This document shows, in pieces, positions 44,902 through 54,661 of a DNA stretch of 64,000 bases (position 1 is its first letter; every line of letters starts with the position of its first letter). The notes under the pieces were generated by a model, which was given only the letters and a program-made list of their open reading frames with translations, was not told the DNA's origin and searched no databases. Source of the DNA: Jaminaea rosea (lineage: Eukaryota; Basidiomycota; Exobasidiomycetes; Microstromatales). The translations under genes were made by a program, and so were the position numbers. Location of the stretch: the NCBI RefSeq assembly GCF_003144245.1, contig NW_020289975.1:1321496-1385495 (forward strand), read 5' to 3'.

Positions 44902-46170
44902 CTATGTAAGGAGGGCTTGAATCGAGTCTTGGCTATCCTTCTTATCTTTTAGAAGGTAGGCACAGGGCTTTCGAAGAAGCTTTCTTTGTCCCTTCTTTGT
45001 GCTCGGGGACCTGGCCGTCACACTCTTGACGGAAATGTTGACGATGTCTCCCTCAGCTTTCTCTCTTCGGAAATCTATATCTTTGAATCGGCGTGCTTCC
45101 ACTCTCCCTCTGCGATCGCGATCTGGTGATGAGGTAAGGGTGTCGGTCTCCTTCGACGACGAGACTAACAGCGCACTCACTCACGGTGCTCAATGGGAGA
45201 CGCCAACTCTTCGGCGCTTACCTGAGGAGTCCTCACGAATCGATTGAAGCTCCTGGCGCCTCTTATGCAGCGCTTGGGCCACATCATCACTGTCGAGGTG
45301 CAGGATCCTGCTGATCCACTTGTCTGCAACCTCTCGCCTACCGGGCGAGGCGCGCAGATGGTTCCTGCCTCTCGTCTCTTGCACCTCCTCGATAACCTCC
45401 TCCAGTTGTCGCGCCCAATCGCGAGCCTCGGTGATATCGTACGATGAGATTGAATTGTAGATGCTGCCGGCATCGTTGACCCCCAGTCGGTAGCAGCCGT
45501 ATGTCCTGTCTGTCGTACGCCATGGCTGGATCGTCGGAATCGCGCAGTCGAACGAATTGCTCCTCATCATAGACCTTGCGGCGCCACCGTCGTTGACGTG
45601 AGTGAGCAGACTGTGGATGAGGGCCCTTGCCGCATATGAATCCAGGAGCTGCTGTTCAAGCTCCCGGGTCTTGACGTGGCAAGGATCCCGTCCGACTCCT
45701 TCGCGGTCGTGCGGACTGGCGTACTCGTCTACGATCGTGACCACGTAGCCTGGGTGCGTGTTGACTGCGGGAGGATCGTACGTGGCGTTCACCGGTACTG
45801 CTGCCAGGCCCATGGACCATGGGGCCAGTCCTACGCCTCTCTGGCTACGCGGTGTCACCGAGAGCGTGTAGCGGCGGAGGTCGTATCTGAGACCGTGAAA
45901 TTGACGACCAGCTGCCTCGGCGGGGATAGCAGGGTACTCTGGCTGGTACCAAGCGGCTCGCCCCGTGGCGTAGAGGAGGTCCTCATCCGAGGTGGATGAG
46001 TTGGCTAGGTGGAGGACTAGTTTGACGATCTTTGGTGGTGGCGGCCGGCTGAGGAGCTCAGACGTCATGGCGGGAATGCTGATGCTGCTGCATGCATCAA
46101 GAAACGCTTGGGCCACGTCGCGCGGGTCGACGTCTCCCTTGACCCAGCCGAAAGCCTGCGTGGCGAGCAT
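44902..46170 (-). CDS. Orphan gene, unrecognised protein
   Basis: I do not recognise this product. The main frame is 46170-45222, starting MLATQAFGWVKGDVDPRDVA, and is open upstream without an ATG. It contains globular-looking stretches: MTSELLSRPPPPKIVKLVLH, RAAWYQPEYPAIPAEAAGRQ, GYVVTIVDEYASPHDREGVG, ARALIHSLLTHVNDGGAARS, DRTYGCYRLGVNDAGSIYN, ARDWARQLEEVIEEVQETRG. If unspliced it ends at 45190 (KRRRVGVSH). A GTAAGC donor at 45221 and an in-phase CCAG acceptor allow a second exon 45122-44902, adding a basic tail (KKGQRKLLRKPCAYLLKDKK), 389 aa in all. No signal peptide or membrane helix. Its isolation in a looser region suggests a lineage-specific gene. Expression is unproven. Confidence 0.45.
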
Positions 46171-46461
46171 CTTGGCCAGCCTCCGATCAGCGCGATCGCT
46201 CGAAACTGGCACGCTCCATCTTGGGCTGAGCGAGGTAATGTCGATACCAGCCCTGCCTTCAGGCTTGGCACCGTGGGCAGGCGCATTGCCACGTCCAAGG
46301 GTAGGATTGTTGCACTTTCAGTATGATGGCCGATGATGGCTTCGCTGCGGCAGCGAGGGCATCAATCAGAAGAGCGATAATAAGAAGAGCTTCGCTACTG
46401 GATAGTTGTACCGAAGCCGTTCCATGGGATAAGAACAGGACTCAAATCGGCGATGCTAACT

Positions 46462-46495
46462 GCGATGGATGGATCGAGTGACCTCCATCCATCGC
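46462..46495. repeat. Perfect 12-bp inverted repeat
   Basis: GCGATGGATGGA at 46462-46473 is repeated as its exact reverse complement at 46484-46495 around a 10-base loop. It could form a stem-loop in DNA or RNA. It directly precedes the hexamer repeat. Confidence 0.8.
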
Positions 46496-46496
46496 G

Positions 46497-46530
46497 TGAC
46501 CTTGACCTTGACCTTGACCGTGACCTTGAC
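46497..46530 (+). repeat. Six-base tandem repeat (GACCTT)n
   Basis: About five and a half units of GACCTT with one interrupted unit (GACCGT). On the minus strand it reads as alternating Arg-Ser codons within a short open frame of no recognised family. Confidence 0.8.
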
Positions 46531-47606
46531 CATAATTTGCCGCCTGCACTCCAATCGTGGGATAGGGTACGGTTGACGGCGGATGGTTTGAAGGGGAAGG
46601 AGACGCCTTGCCGTCCGGGACAGGGCGATCTGATTGTTGTCATGCCCCCTTGAGACTTTCGCTTCGAGAGTGGTGCTGTACCTCGTGGGTTGCTTGCTTG
46701 CTAGCAGAGGCAGACGAGCTTGAATTGGTGAGAAGAGGGGAAAGTGGTGGATCGGGGTGGAGGGTCCTTGCTTTGTTTGACCACAGCAACTCCAGAGCGC
46801 TGAAACCCAAGCTTACTGGCCAACTCGGGCTGCTCAGCATCGCCAGGCGTGCGTGCACTCTGCGCACCGACCTTAGCCATCGCTCTGGCACAGACGGACG
46901 TGCGGAGGAGCGAGCAAGAGGGAACGTGGTTGGAATGGAGTGTTGGGTGAGACAGGCAGATGCGTTTGGATGATCGCGAGGTGCGGCGGTGGCGAGGTGG
47001 GGTGTAATTGCCCTGTGTGGGAGCAAAGAGAGAGAGCGCGATGCTGAGCGCCCGTCGAGTCGAGATCGAGAGGCAGCTCGGTTTGGAGGGGGGAGCGCGT
47101 GGCACGGGCCACACAGCGCTAGCACGGAGAGCCAAAGTGCCCGCCTTCAATCTCGCGCCCACCCACATCACAGCTCTCGGAGGGGAATGCGATGGAACTT
47201 TGTACTAGCTTTTTCTATTTCATCTTGAGAAAGATCGAGAGCTACGAGTGCACGAGATGATCTTAACTGAGAAGGAGTTGAGAGGATAGAGAGAAGAGGC
47301 GAAAGGGAGGAAGGAGCATCGCCGCACTCTCGGGAGAATCGCCGTCGCGCCTGTGATGTGGAGAAAAGAAGAGGTATTGGAGAGCAGAGTGAAGACGAAG
47401 AGATGTAAAAGAATGTGGGGTCCTCGAAAGGATCGATAATGCGGAGTGAGATACACGGGAAAAGATGAGGCAATGACGGCGATTGAGAGTAGGGGGGGAA
47501 GAAGGTGAGGCGAAGGGGGGTCGAGAAAAGCAACTTCGACCACACATCGAGCGGCGGCGAAGGTATTCGCCAGCTAGAGCTGCGATGGGTAAGATCAGAC
47601 GCTGAT

Positions 47607-50600
47607 TTACTCGTCCTCGACCTCCAGCCTTTGCTGGATCGAGTAGACGTCGGGCTTGCCCTCTTCCGCCTTCTCGTGGATGATAGTGAGGCGTTGGATG
47701 CTCTGCATGAAGTCCTCGAGCATCTCGTTCTTGACAGACCTCTGACGGCGGCCCAGCCTGTCGAGGGCAGGGATGCGGTTCAAGATGAAGTAGACCAAAG
47801 CAATGACAACCGTGACACCGATCGAGTAAGCCCAAACACGGACGACGGTGACGATGTCGGTCCAGCCGCCGTGGGGGGCGGTGATGGGGTTGCGGTTGGG
47901 CGCACCAGAGAGCCAGCCGAAGAGACAGAAGATAGTCGCGAGGGCGTCGACGGCAAGGACGGCGCCAACGAGCTGCCACGAGGGGAGAGTGATGTCCGAC
48001 TCGCCACCGCCGAGACGGGTGACAAAGATGAGCCAGTTCTCGGTGAGGGCGACCTCAAGGTAGAGAATCTCCTGAGTGTTACCGAAGTTCTGGATGATAC
48101 CGCCGTTGTTGAGGAAGAGGGTACCGCGGATGATCCAGGTGCCGGCAGCAAGAAGAAGACCGAGGATCGTCGAGATGATCCAGATCTTGGGCAGTTGCCA
48201 CTCGACGGGCTGACGAGCGTGCGGCGCGTTGTCGTAGGCAATGGCAATGGTGGCGACGTCGGCAAAGAGGGCGAGGAAGACGATCAGGTCGACACGAATG
48301 ACCTCGTCGAGGATGAGGATCGTGAGGACGAGGTAGACTTCGAGATGGAGACAGAGCGAGATACGGTACTGGATGTAGGCCTTCATGCGGTGGAAGATCT
48401 GACGAGCGACCTTGATCGAGGTGATGATGGTAGAGAGACCCTCGTCGAGGAAGACGACATCGGCAGCAGAGCGAGCAGCGTCCGAGGCACCCTCGACGGC
48501 GATACCACAGTCGGCCTTCTTGAGAGAGGGAGCGTCGTTGACACCGTCACCGGTCATAGCAGTCAAGTGGCCACGGTTCTGGAGCATCTCGACGACCTGG
48601 TACTTGTGCTCGGGGAAGACCTCGGCGAAACCGTCGGCAGCCTCGACAAAGTCGTGGATAGCAGAGCCAGCCATGCCGCCGGAGCCAATGAGGCGCTGAG
48701 AGTCGTAGACCTTGGTGCCGAGAGCAAGCATCTTGCACGTCTCCTTGGCGATGGCGACGGCGTCACCGGTAAGCATCTTGACGCCGACACCGAGAGTCTG
48801 AGCCTCAGCGATGGTAGCGGCCGTGTCAGAGCGAGGAGGGTCGAACATGGGCAGGAGACCGAGGAGCTTCCACTGGCCGTTCTCGTTGATGGCGACACCG
48901 AGCGAACGGAAACCACGCGAGGCGAAGTCACCAGCGACCTTGCGGTAGGTGGCGGCAGTCTCCTGGTCGGGGTTGCAGAGCTTGAGAATGGCATTGGGGG
49001 CACCCTTGGCGGCGACGTACTGCTTGCCGTCCTTCTCGACCTCGGCAGTGATACGCTTCGAGACGGGGTCGAAGGGGGTGAACTTGTGCGTCTTCCAGCC
49101 AGCACCGAGCTCCTCGATGGCGCCGGGGTAGTCCTTGAGCGTCGAGATGGTGACCTTGTCAATGGGGTCGAGCGACTTGACGTTGTGCGACGAGGCAAGA
49201 GCAGCGACGGCCATCATGAAGTTGACGTCAACGCCCTCGGAGACAAAGGGCTCGTGGATCGAGAGCTTGTTGGCGGTGAGAGTACCAGTCTTGTCGGAGC
49301 AGAGGATGTCGACACCGGCGAGGGACTCAATGGCGGTGAGCTTCTGGACAATGGCCTGACGCTTGGCGAGGTAGGCGGCACCGACGGCCATGGTCGTCGT
49401 GGTGACACAGGGGAGACCGACGGGGACACCAATGATAAGGAAGATCAGGGTGTAGACGAGCAAGTTGTTGTCCTTGGGCGTGGCGATACCAGTGTTGCGG
49501 AAGAAGCCGCCGATCCAGAAGATGAGGGTGAAGACGACGACGAGAACGAGGAGCGCAGTTCCAATAGAGTCCATGACCTTTTGGAAGTGGCCCTTCTCGT
49601 TGCCGCCGAGGACGAGAGCAGCGGTGCGACCGACGAATGTCTGCTTGGCAATGTCCGTGCAGAGGATGTAGGCCTTTCCGCGCTTGCAGCCGGTGGTGTA
49701 GAAGACGGTGTCACCAATGTGCTTGTCGACGGCGAGAGACTCTCCAGTGATGGCAGACTGGTCGCAAGCAATGATGGCAGGTCCCTTGTCGACACCGGCG
49801 TCATCGTCCTCGTCCTCGCCAGCACCCTTGTGCTTGGAGGCCTCCATCTTCTCACGGATAGCGTTGGCCTGGCTCATGTCCTTGTCGTCGTAGTCAGCGA
49901 GGAGGCGACCGTCACAGGGGATCGTCTTGCCGTCCTCGACGATGACGATGTCTCCGGGAACGAGCTCGCGGGCCTCGACCTCGTGCTCTTGGCCGTCACG
50001 AACAATGGTGGAACGAAGGGCGATACCAGCCTTGAGCTGGGCGACGATGTCTCCGGCTTGCTTCTCCTGGTACCATCCGACGAAGGCGTTGAGCAACAGA
50101 ATAGCGATAATGACACCGAAGTCGATCCAGTCACGAAGACCACCAGCGAGGGCGACGGCGAGCTCCATGGTGTAGAGAATGGGACCCTTGAAGAAACCAA
50201 AGAACTTGATGATGAGGTTCTCGTGAGGAGACTCAAGCTCGTTGTAACCAAATTGCTGGCGACGCTTGGCGACGTCGCTCTCCGAGATACCGTGGGTCAT
50301 GTCGGTCTCGAGCCTGCGGAAGAGCGTGAGAGGAGCGACGTCATGGTGAGCATGCTGTGCAGAGTGGTAGGAGAGCAGATGGAGGAGCACAGAGGAGCAG
50401 GGGAATCGCTCGCTCGCTCTTCGACATAGTGGTAGCGAGAAGGTGGGCGAGCGAGTCGTGGCAAGTCGTGGTATCGACGACGAGGGGTTGGTAGCGTTGG
50501 CGCACGCTGCGTGCTGCGAGCTAGCGTGCTGCACAGTAGACGTTGCCAAGCACAGGCATTGCTGCCTCGCTCGCTGCCCCCGCCCCTGTGTCACTTTTCT

Positions 50601-51221
50601 GTCGCGCGCGGAAGGTGCACAGGGGCGCAGAGGCACTAGGCCTGTGTCGCCGCCAAAACAAGCATCAGAGCCCGCGGCCCCGCCGCCGCCGCCGCCCCAG
50701 CCAGCAGCTGCCGGCGAGCCAAGCCAGATTGCAGCATCGAGCCAACGAGCCGGCCAGGACAGCGACGAGCGACGAAAGATGACCAGGGACGGGACAGCGA
50801 GATACGAGATACAAAGAGCGTCGTGGTGGCGGTGGCGATGACGGAGACGACGAAGAGCATGGACAGAAAACTGATCGCACGCTCGTCGTCGTCGTCGCTG
50901 CTGCCAACGCCGCGGCCACCGCCGCAAAAAGATTGGAAATCACATCTCTGATAGCATGCCTACTCACCAGCTGGCAGGGACCTTGGCCGCTACAGTCTCC
51001 TCCTCGCCTTCCTTGTTGACGCGAACCTCCCTCGTCTTCCACGGGGTGAGGAGGGAGCGCTTCTTGACAATCTTGGAGCCATCGTTGCCCTCCTCGTCAC
51101 CCGTGCTGCGCTTCTGAGCGCGGATGAACTCGATGAGGGTGCCATACTCGTCGTTGGCAGCGCCAGCCTCCTCGTGCTTGGAGTGCTGCAGCTCAGGCTG
51201 AGTGCCTGATGAGTCGGACAT
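47607..51221 (-). CDS. PMA1: Plasma-membrane H+-ATPase (P-type, PMA1)
   Basis: P3A proton pump that sets membrane potential and cytosolic pH. Exons 51221-50968 and 50313-47607 with a 654-nt intron give 986 aa; TG|G at the junction forms ASW-LETDMTHG. The N-terminal tail is about 85 residues. Ten membrane helices are expected; the first hairpin contains GPILYTMELAVALAGGLRDW. Motifs: actuator ITGESLAVDK, IIGVPVGLP, phosphorylation site CSDKTGTLTAN (Asp near residue 425), KGAPNAILK, MLTGDAVAIAKETCKMLALG, MTGDGVNDAPSLKKADCGIA. The actuator domain has an acidic insert of roughly 40 residues before TGES (with EDEDDDAGVD) compared with yeast Pma1. The C-terminal regulatory tail EDFMQSIQRLTIIHEKA aligns with the yeast autoinhibitory segment. 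Extreme third-position C/G use suggests high expression. Confidence 0.97.
50314..50967 (-). other. Long first intron of PMA1
   Basis: 654 nt with a GTGAGT donor and CGCAG acceptor, several times the usual intron length here. It contains CGA-type triplet runs (about 50882-50900) and CCG-rich patches (50684-50699). No conserved coding exon was recognised in it. It may carry an enhancer or alternative start; this is inference. Confidence 0.75.
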
Positions 51222-51359
51222 CTTTGCTGCGTGTGGGAAGTGATGCAAAGGTGTTGATTGTGTGTGTGTCGACGACGCTCGCTGCGTTTGCAATCAGAGC
51301 TGCTCTACTTGTAGGAGCGCTGCGATGTTATTGGTGGTGTCGCTATCTTGGAAGCGCGC

Positions 51360-51560
51360 ACGGCGATGGAGAAGAGGAAGAGGGGTGGGGGGGAATGAAG
51401 AGGAGGGAGGAGGAAAAGGGGGGTTAGTGATGTCGGCTGGTGGTAGGGGGACGGGTGGTAGGGAAAGAAAGACAAGAAGCTTTCGTCGTCTTGACGGTTC
51501 CTTGAGAGGGCGAGCGGCGGGGGGAAGAGGGGGGGCGGGTCGAGGCGAGGATTGTCTCGG
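51360..51560 (-). promoter_or_regulatory. C/T-rich tract upstream of PMA1
   Basis: Nearly pure purine runs on the + strand (for example 51366-51422 and 51520-51540), so pyrimidine-rich on the PMA1 coding strand, beginning about 140 bases before the ATG. Similar tracts flank transcription starts of highly expressed fungal genes. Confidence 0.5.
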
Positions 51561-51624
51561 CTTTTTCGCTGGGCGCCCCCTAAGTCTCCTTTTGTAGCGA
51601 GGGCCAAAAGCGCAGGGCGCGGAC

Positions 51625-51656
51625 GGCAGGCAGGCAGGCAGGCATCCAGGCAGGCA
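51625..51656 (+). repeat. GGCA tetranucleotide repeat
   Basis: Five GGCA units, a TCCA interruption, then two more units. A microsatellite-type tract in the PMA1 upstream gap. Confidence 0.85.
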
Positions 51657-51958
51657 ACGTAGAAGAAGAGTCGCCGGAATTGACCTTGCGCACGCACACA
51701 CTCTACACACCCACACGCGGACGCAAAGCTGGTGTGTGTTCAGTCGACGGCAGGCGGCAACAACGGCAACGAACGGCGGGCAGAGGGCTCCGAGGCGGCG
51801 AGGCAGGCGACCAAACGAAACGAGTGTGTGTACGAAACGAGGCTGATCTTCGCGGCTTGGCTGCTGCTGCAGATCTCCCACCTCGCAATCAAAACAGACC
51901 AGCAAGCCAACCCGGGTTCGATTGATACGCTTGCTGCTGCGATGACGAATGCCACGCT

Positions 51959-51993
51959 TGACGCTCAACGCTCAACGCTCGACGCTCGACGCT
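51959..51993 (+). repeat. Heptamer repeat CGCTCAA/CGCTCGA
   Basis: Four to five tandem copies of a seven-base unit alternating CGCTCAA and CGCTCGA. No coding meaning seen. Confidence 0.8.
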
Positions 51994-52809
51994 TCGAGCT
52001 CTTGCGCTAAGGTGCCGACTAAGTCTAGCCTTGTGTTGGAGGCCACAGGCTCGCCCGACTGTCGCTTGCCTGCCTCGAGGCGCTCAGAAGACTTCTTCTC
52101 GAGGCGCTGCCGCATCGTAGATGCTCGTCGAGGGGACGACGCCCATTCGTCTCGCCCGGCTCAGACTGCCTGGCTGCGTACGGCGACGACGGGATGCGGA
52201 GACGGGGCCAGGGCCATGGCGTGGCGGCGGCGGCGTGGCAACTAAGCAGCGCGGCAGCAAAATGCCGCGACCGACTTTGCCCTCTGTACGAAACCAGCGT
52301 CTTTCTAGGCACTGAATCAGAACGATGCAGTCACTCGCAGCCTCGCAGATGGCGGCGCCCATGACTCTCGCACGTCGCCGTGTCGGTGCCCATCGGCCTG
52401 ACCATCGTCGGCGGCATTGCAAAATGGTACAGTTAATTCATCCTCGGTCGTTGACGAGGGTAAAGTTTCTCGGCAGAAGAACGGAGGACCGGGGCGCTGA
52501 GATGGATCCGGCCTAAAGGTTTGAGGCAGCCACACTCAAGCTCGCGAGTCGTGAGGCTGATCAGGGTCATCAGGTCCAGACGTTCGCGGTTCGCGACATC
52601 TCAGGGCGACGCGAGCGGTGGCAGCAGGCAGCGGCAAGTACGATCCTCATGTCGTCATGCTGGAAGCAGCGCCTCACGGAACGAAAGCCACTCCCAGACG
52701 ATGGGCCGACCTACGGCATCTGCTTGTCACTACTGCTTGGTCGTGTGGGTGTCGTGACTTTTGTTTGCCTGATGTCCGAACAAAATCGACAACGACGAGT
52801 CTTCGCCGA

Positions 52810-52826
52810 CACGCACACACACACAA
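52810..52826 (+). repeat. Short CA-dinucleotide run
   Basis: ACACGCACACACACACA-type run, a minor microsatellite in the gap upstream of PMA1. Confidence 0.8.
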
Positions 52827-52989
52827 AACTTGTTTTAGCTGCTTCAGACGGGGGCGTAGGTACGACGGCAGCAAGGATGCGCTGCTTGGACTCAGAAGCT
52901 CGACTCGACGACTCGCCTCGCCCCCTGCCCTTCACGCATGCAGTCCCGGACTTGACGTCGCGCTGCCGCAAGCGTAAACGCCTTCTGCG

Positions 52990-53011
52990 CCTCGAGCCTC
53001 GAGCCTCGACC
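52990..53011 (+). repeat. Heptamer repeat CCTCGAG
   Basis: Three tandem copies of a CCTCGAG unit (CTCGAGC in another phase). A second, different seven-base tandem in the same gap. Confidence 0.75.
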
Positions 53012-54661
53012 ATGGTATCCCTCCGCCGTCGCCGCATATTCCACGCAGCAATGAGCGAGATCGGCAGATCCCACGACGTACTCGCCCTGATGCTCGTCGC
53101 TGCTTGTGGCTCGCTCTCTATCTGCAACGCCCTGTACCTGTTCCCGAGCCGACAGAAGCCCTGTGCCGCGCCTGACGTCGTGCTCGTGCAACGTCCTCCT
53201 ATGCAACCCGTCCCTCCGACCCGCATGAGCTTTGATCAGTGATGAATGGGAGGCGTCGCAGCGTCGACGTCGGTCTGCCGGGGCCCACATCAAACGCGCA
53301 CAACGTAGCAAAGGTCGCACGACGAAGCGCGGCATCTTCGTCTTCGCCCTGCGGCGGCATCTCTTATCGGGCGAAGCCACCAAAGCCAGAGCCCAAAGGC
53401 TTGCCGTTGAGAAGCGCCTCTTCGTGTGCGGGGCCCTTTCTTTGATGACCACTCGACGTTGACACTCAAAGTTCTCACATGTCGCCATGCCCTTTGCCCA
53501 CGAGTTTGAGATTACATTGCGGCGAGTCGTGAAGCTCGTAATGCCGAAACAAGTGAGCGCTTGGCGTAGCAGGCCTTGACCTGACCTCACAAAGACCTCG
53601 TCACGGTTCATGGCGTGAGGAAGACATTCGCGAGTGACCGCCAAGCTCAAGGATGAATGAACGACGAGTCCGCTCATCGTAGCGATGAATGTGCGGCGAA
53701 ATGCGAAGCCATCGCTCGCTCGCTCGCCCGTCCCACCCACATCTCCATACCCCGCCCCCACCACACTGCCGCTGCTGCCAATGCCAAGCATCCAACGTCT
53801 CCAAGCAAGGATCACTCGGACGCGTGCCCTCCCGCTGTTCTCCAAGCGATCATTCATAATCTCGACGAGAATCTCTATTTGGAACATCCAGTTTGCTATT
53901 CTCGCAACCCCTCATTGTAAACAACGCTCGCTTCCACCCGATCGTCTTGGCGCTCCCCGTCGTATCTTCCCCTCGCGTGCTTCGCCTTTCTCTAGTGTCG
54001 TTCTTGGCTATGATCCAAATTTTGCTGCTGCCTTCACGAATGGCGATAGGAGAATCAATGAGACGCCGCCGCTTGACTCTCGCACGCTCGAAGCTTGGCC
54101 GAATGGGGGCCTGGAATGGCCAAGAGGTGGTGCTCAACTCAGCAATGCTTGCCGCGGTGCGCTCGTCACGCCATTCATCACAGACCTCTTCCAGGTGCAC
54201 GTGTGCTCAATCTGATCATCCTTGTCGTCGCTGCCGTACAGGTTCGTTTCGGGTGAGCCTCGCGACGTCTGCTGTCGAGATTGTCTCTTCGTCACCTCTG
54301 GCAGTCGCTGCTGCTTCATCATCTTGCGGGCTTGCCGGCCGCCGTGAGCACGCCCCGTCCCAGTCGCAACATGGCAAGACTTGAGCTGCGGAAGTCAAAG
54401 TTGATCGTCTCGCAGTCGCCTTGCCTTTGCACCTGTTCAGACGGGTTCTAGCACGCGGGCAAGATGCGCAGCTCTCTGCGTCTGTCTTGACGACGTGCCC
54501 ACTCTCAGCTCATTCAGCCTTCTCGCAGTGAGACGTTGGATTTCTGCTCAAGGGCCGGGCCAGATAGATAGGGACAGAGAAGTGCGCGGGAGGCTGCGCG
54601 AGGGGCAGAGTCATACATAAATGCTCATCAAGGCTGGCTGACCGATCTTTTGGCTGCCACA

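Larger units (their letters stand above)
46171..47606. other. Gap between the orphan gene and the PMA1 3' end
   Basis: About 1.4 kb. It holds a perfect hairpin and a six-base tandem repeat (46462-46530, listed separately) and several overlapping open frames up to 161 codons with no family resemblance (46640-47171, minus strand). The end near 47606 is the PMA1 3' flank. No gene is supported. Confidence 0.4.
51222..54661. other. 3.4-kb gap upstream of PMA1 with simple repeats
   Basis: The longest stretch without a recognisable gene. It lies between the PMA1 start and the 3' end of the SR-protein gene. Open frames (up to 331 codons, minus strand 52892-53887) lack family motifs and look like GC-driven noise. 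It contains C/T-rich sequence on the PMA1 coding strand (51360-51560), GGCA repeats, heptamer repeats and a CA run, listed separately. The half near 51.2-52.5 kb is probably the PMA1 promoter; the rest is unexplained. Confidence 0.5.

Noticed and set aside
46462-46530. Hairpin plus hexamers as a CRISPR-like array
   Set aside because: Units are six bases without spacers, and CRISPR arrays are not expected in a fungal nuclear genome.
46640-47171. Two overlapping minus-strand frames of 156 and 161 codons
   Set aside because: They overlap each other in different frames, are Arg/Ser/Pro-rich, and show no domain, splice or start context favouring either.
47505-50429. 974-codon open frame on the + strand opposite PMA1
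   Set aside because: It mirrors PMA1 exactly, is built of Asp/Glu/Gly/Val repeats and has no family motif. The strong third-position C/G preference of PMA1 removes stops from the opposite frame.
51910-51935. GGTTCGATTGATAC as a tRNA B box
   Set aside because: The following bases do not complete a T-arm and no matching acceptor stem or anticodon arm was found upstream.
52892-53887. 331-codon minus-strand frame in the 3.4-kb gap
   Set aside because: Composition is rich in Arg and Cys with no hydrophobic pattern, motif or splice support. Other frames here are nearly as open, so it looks like GC-driven chance.
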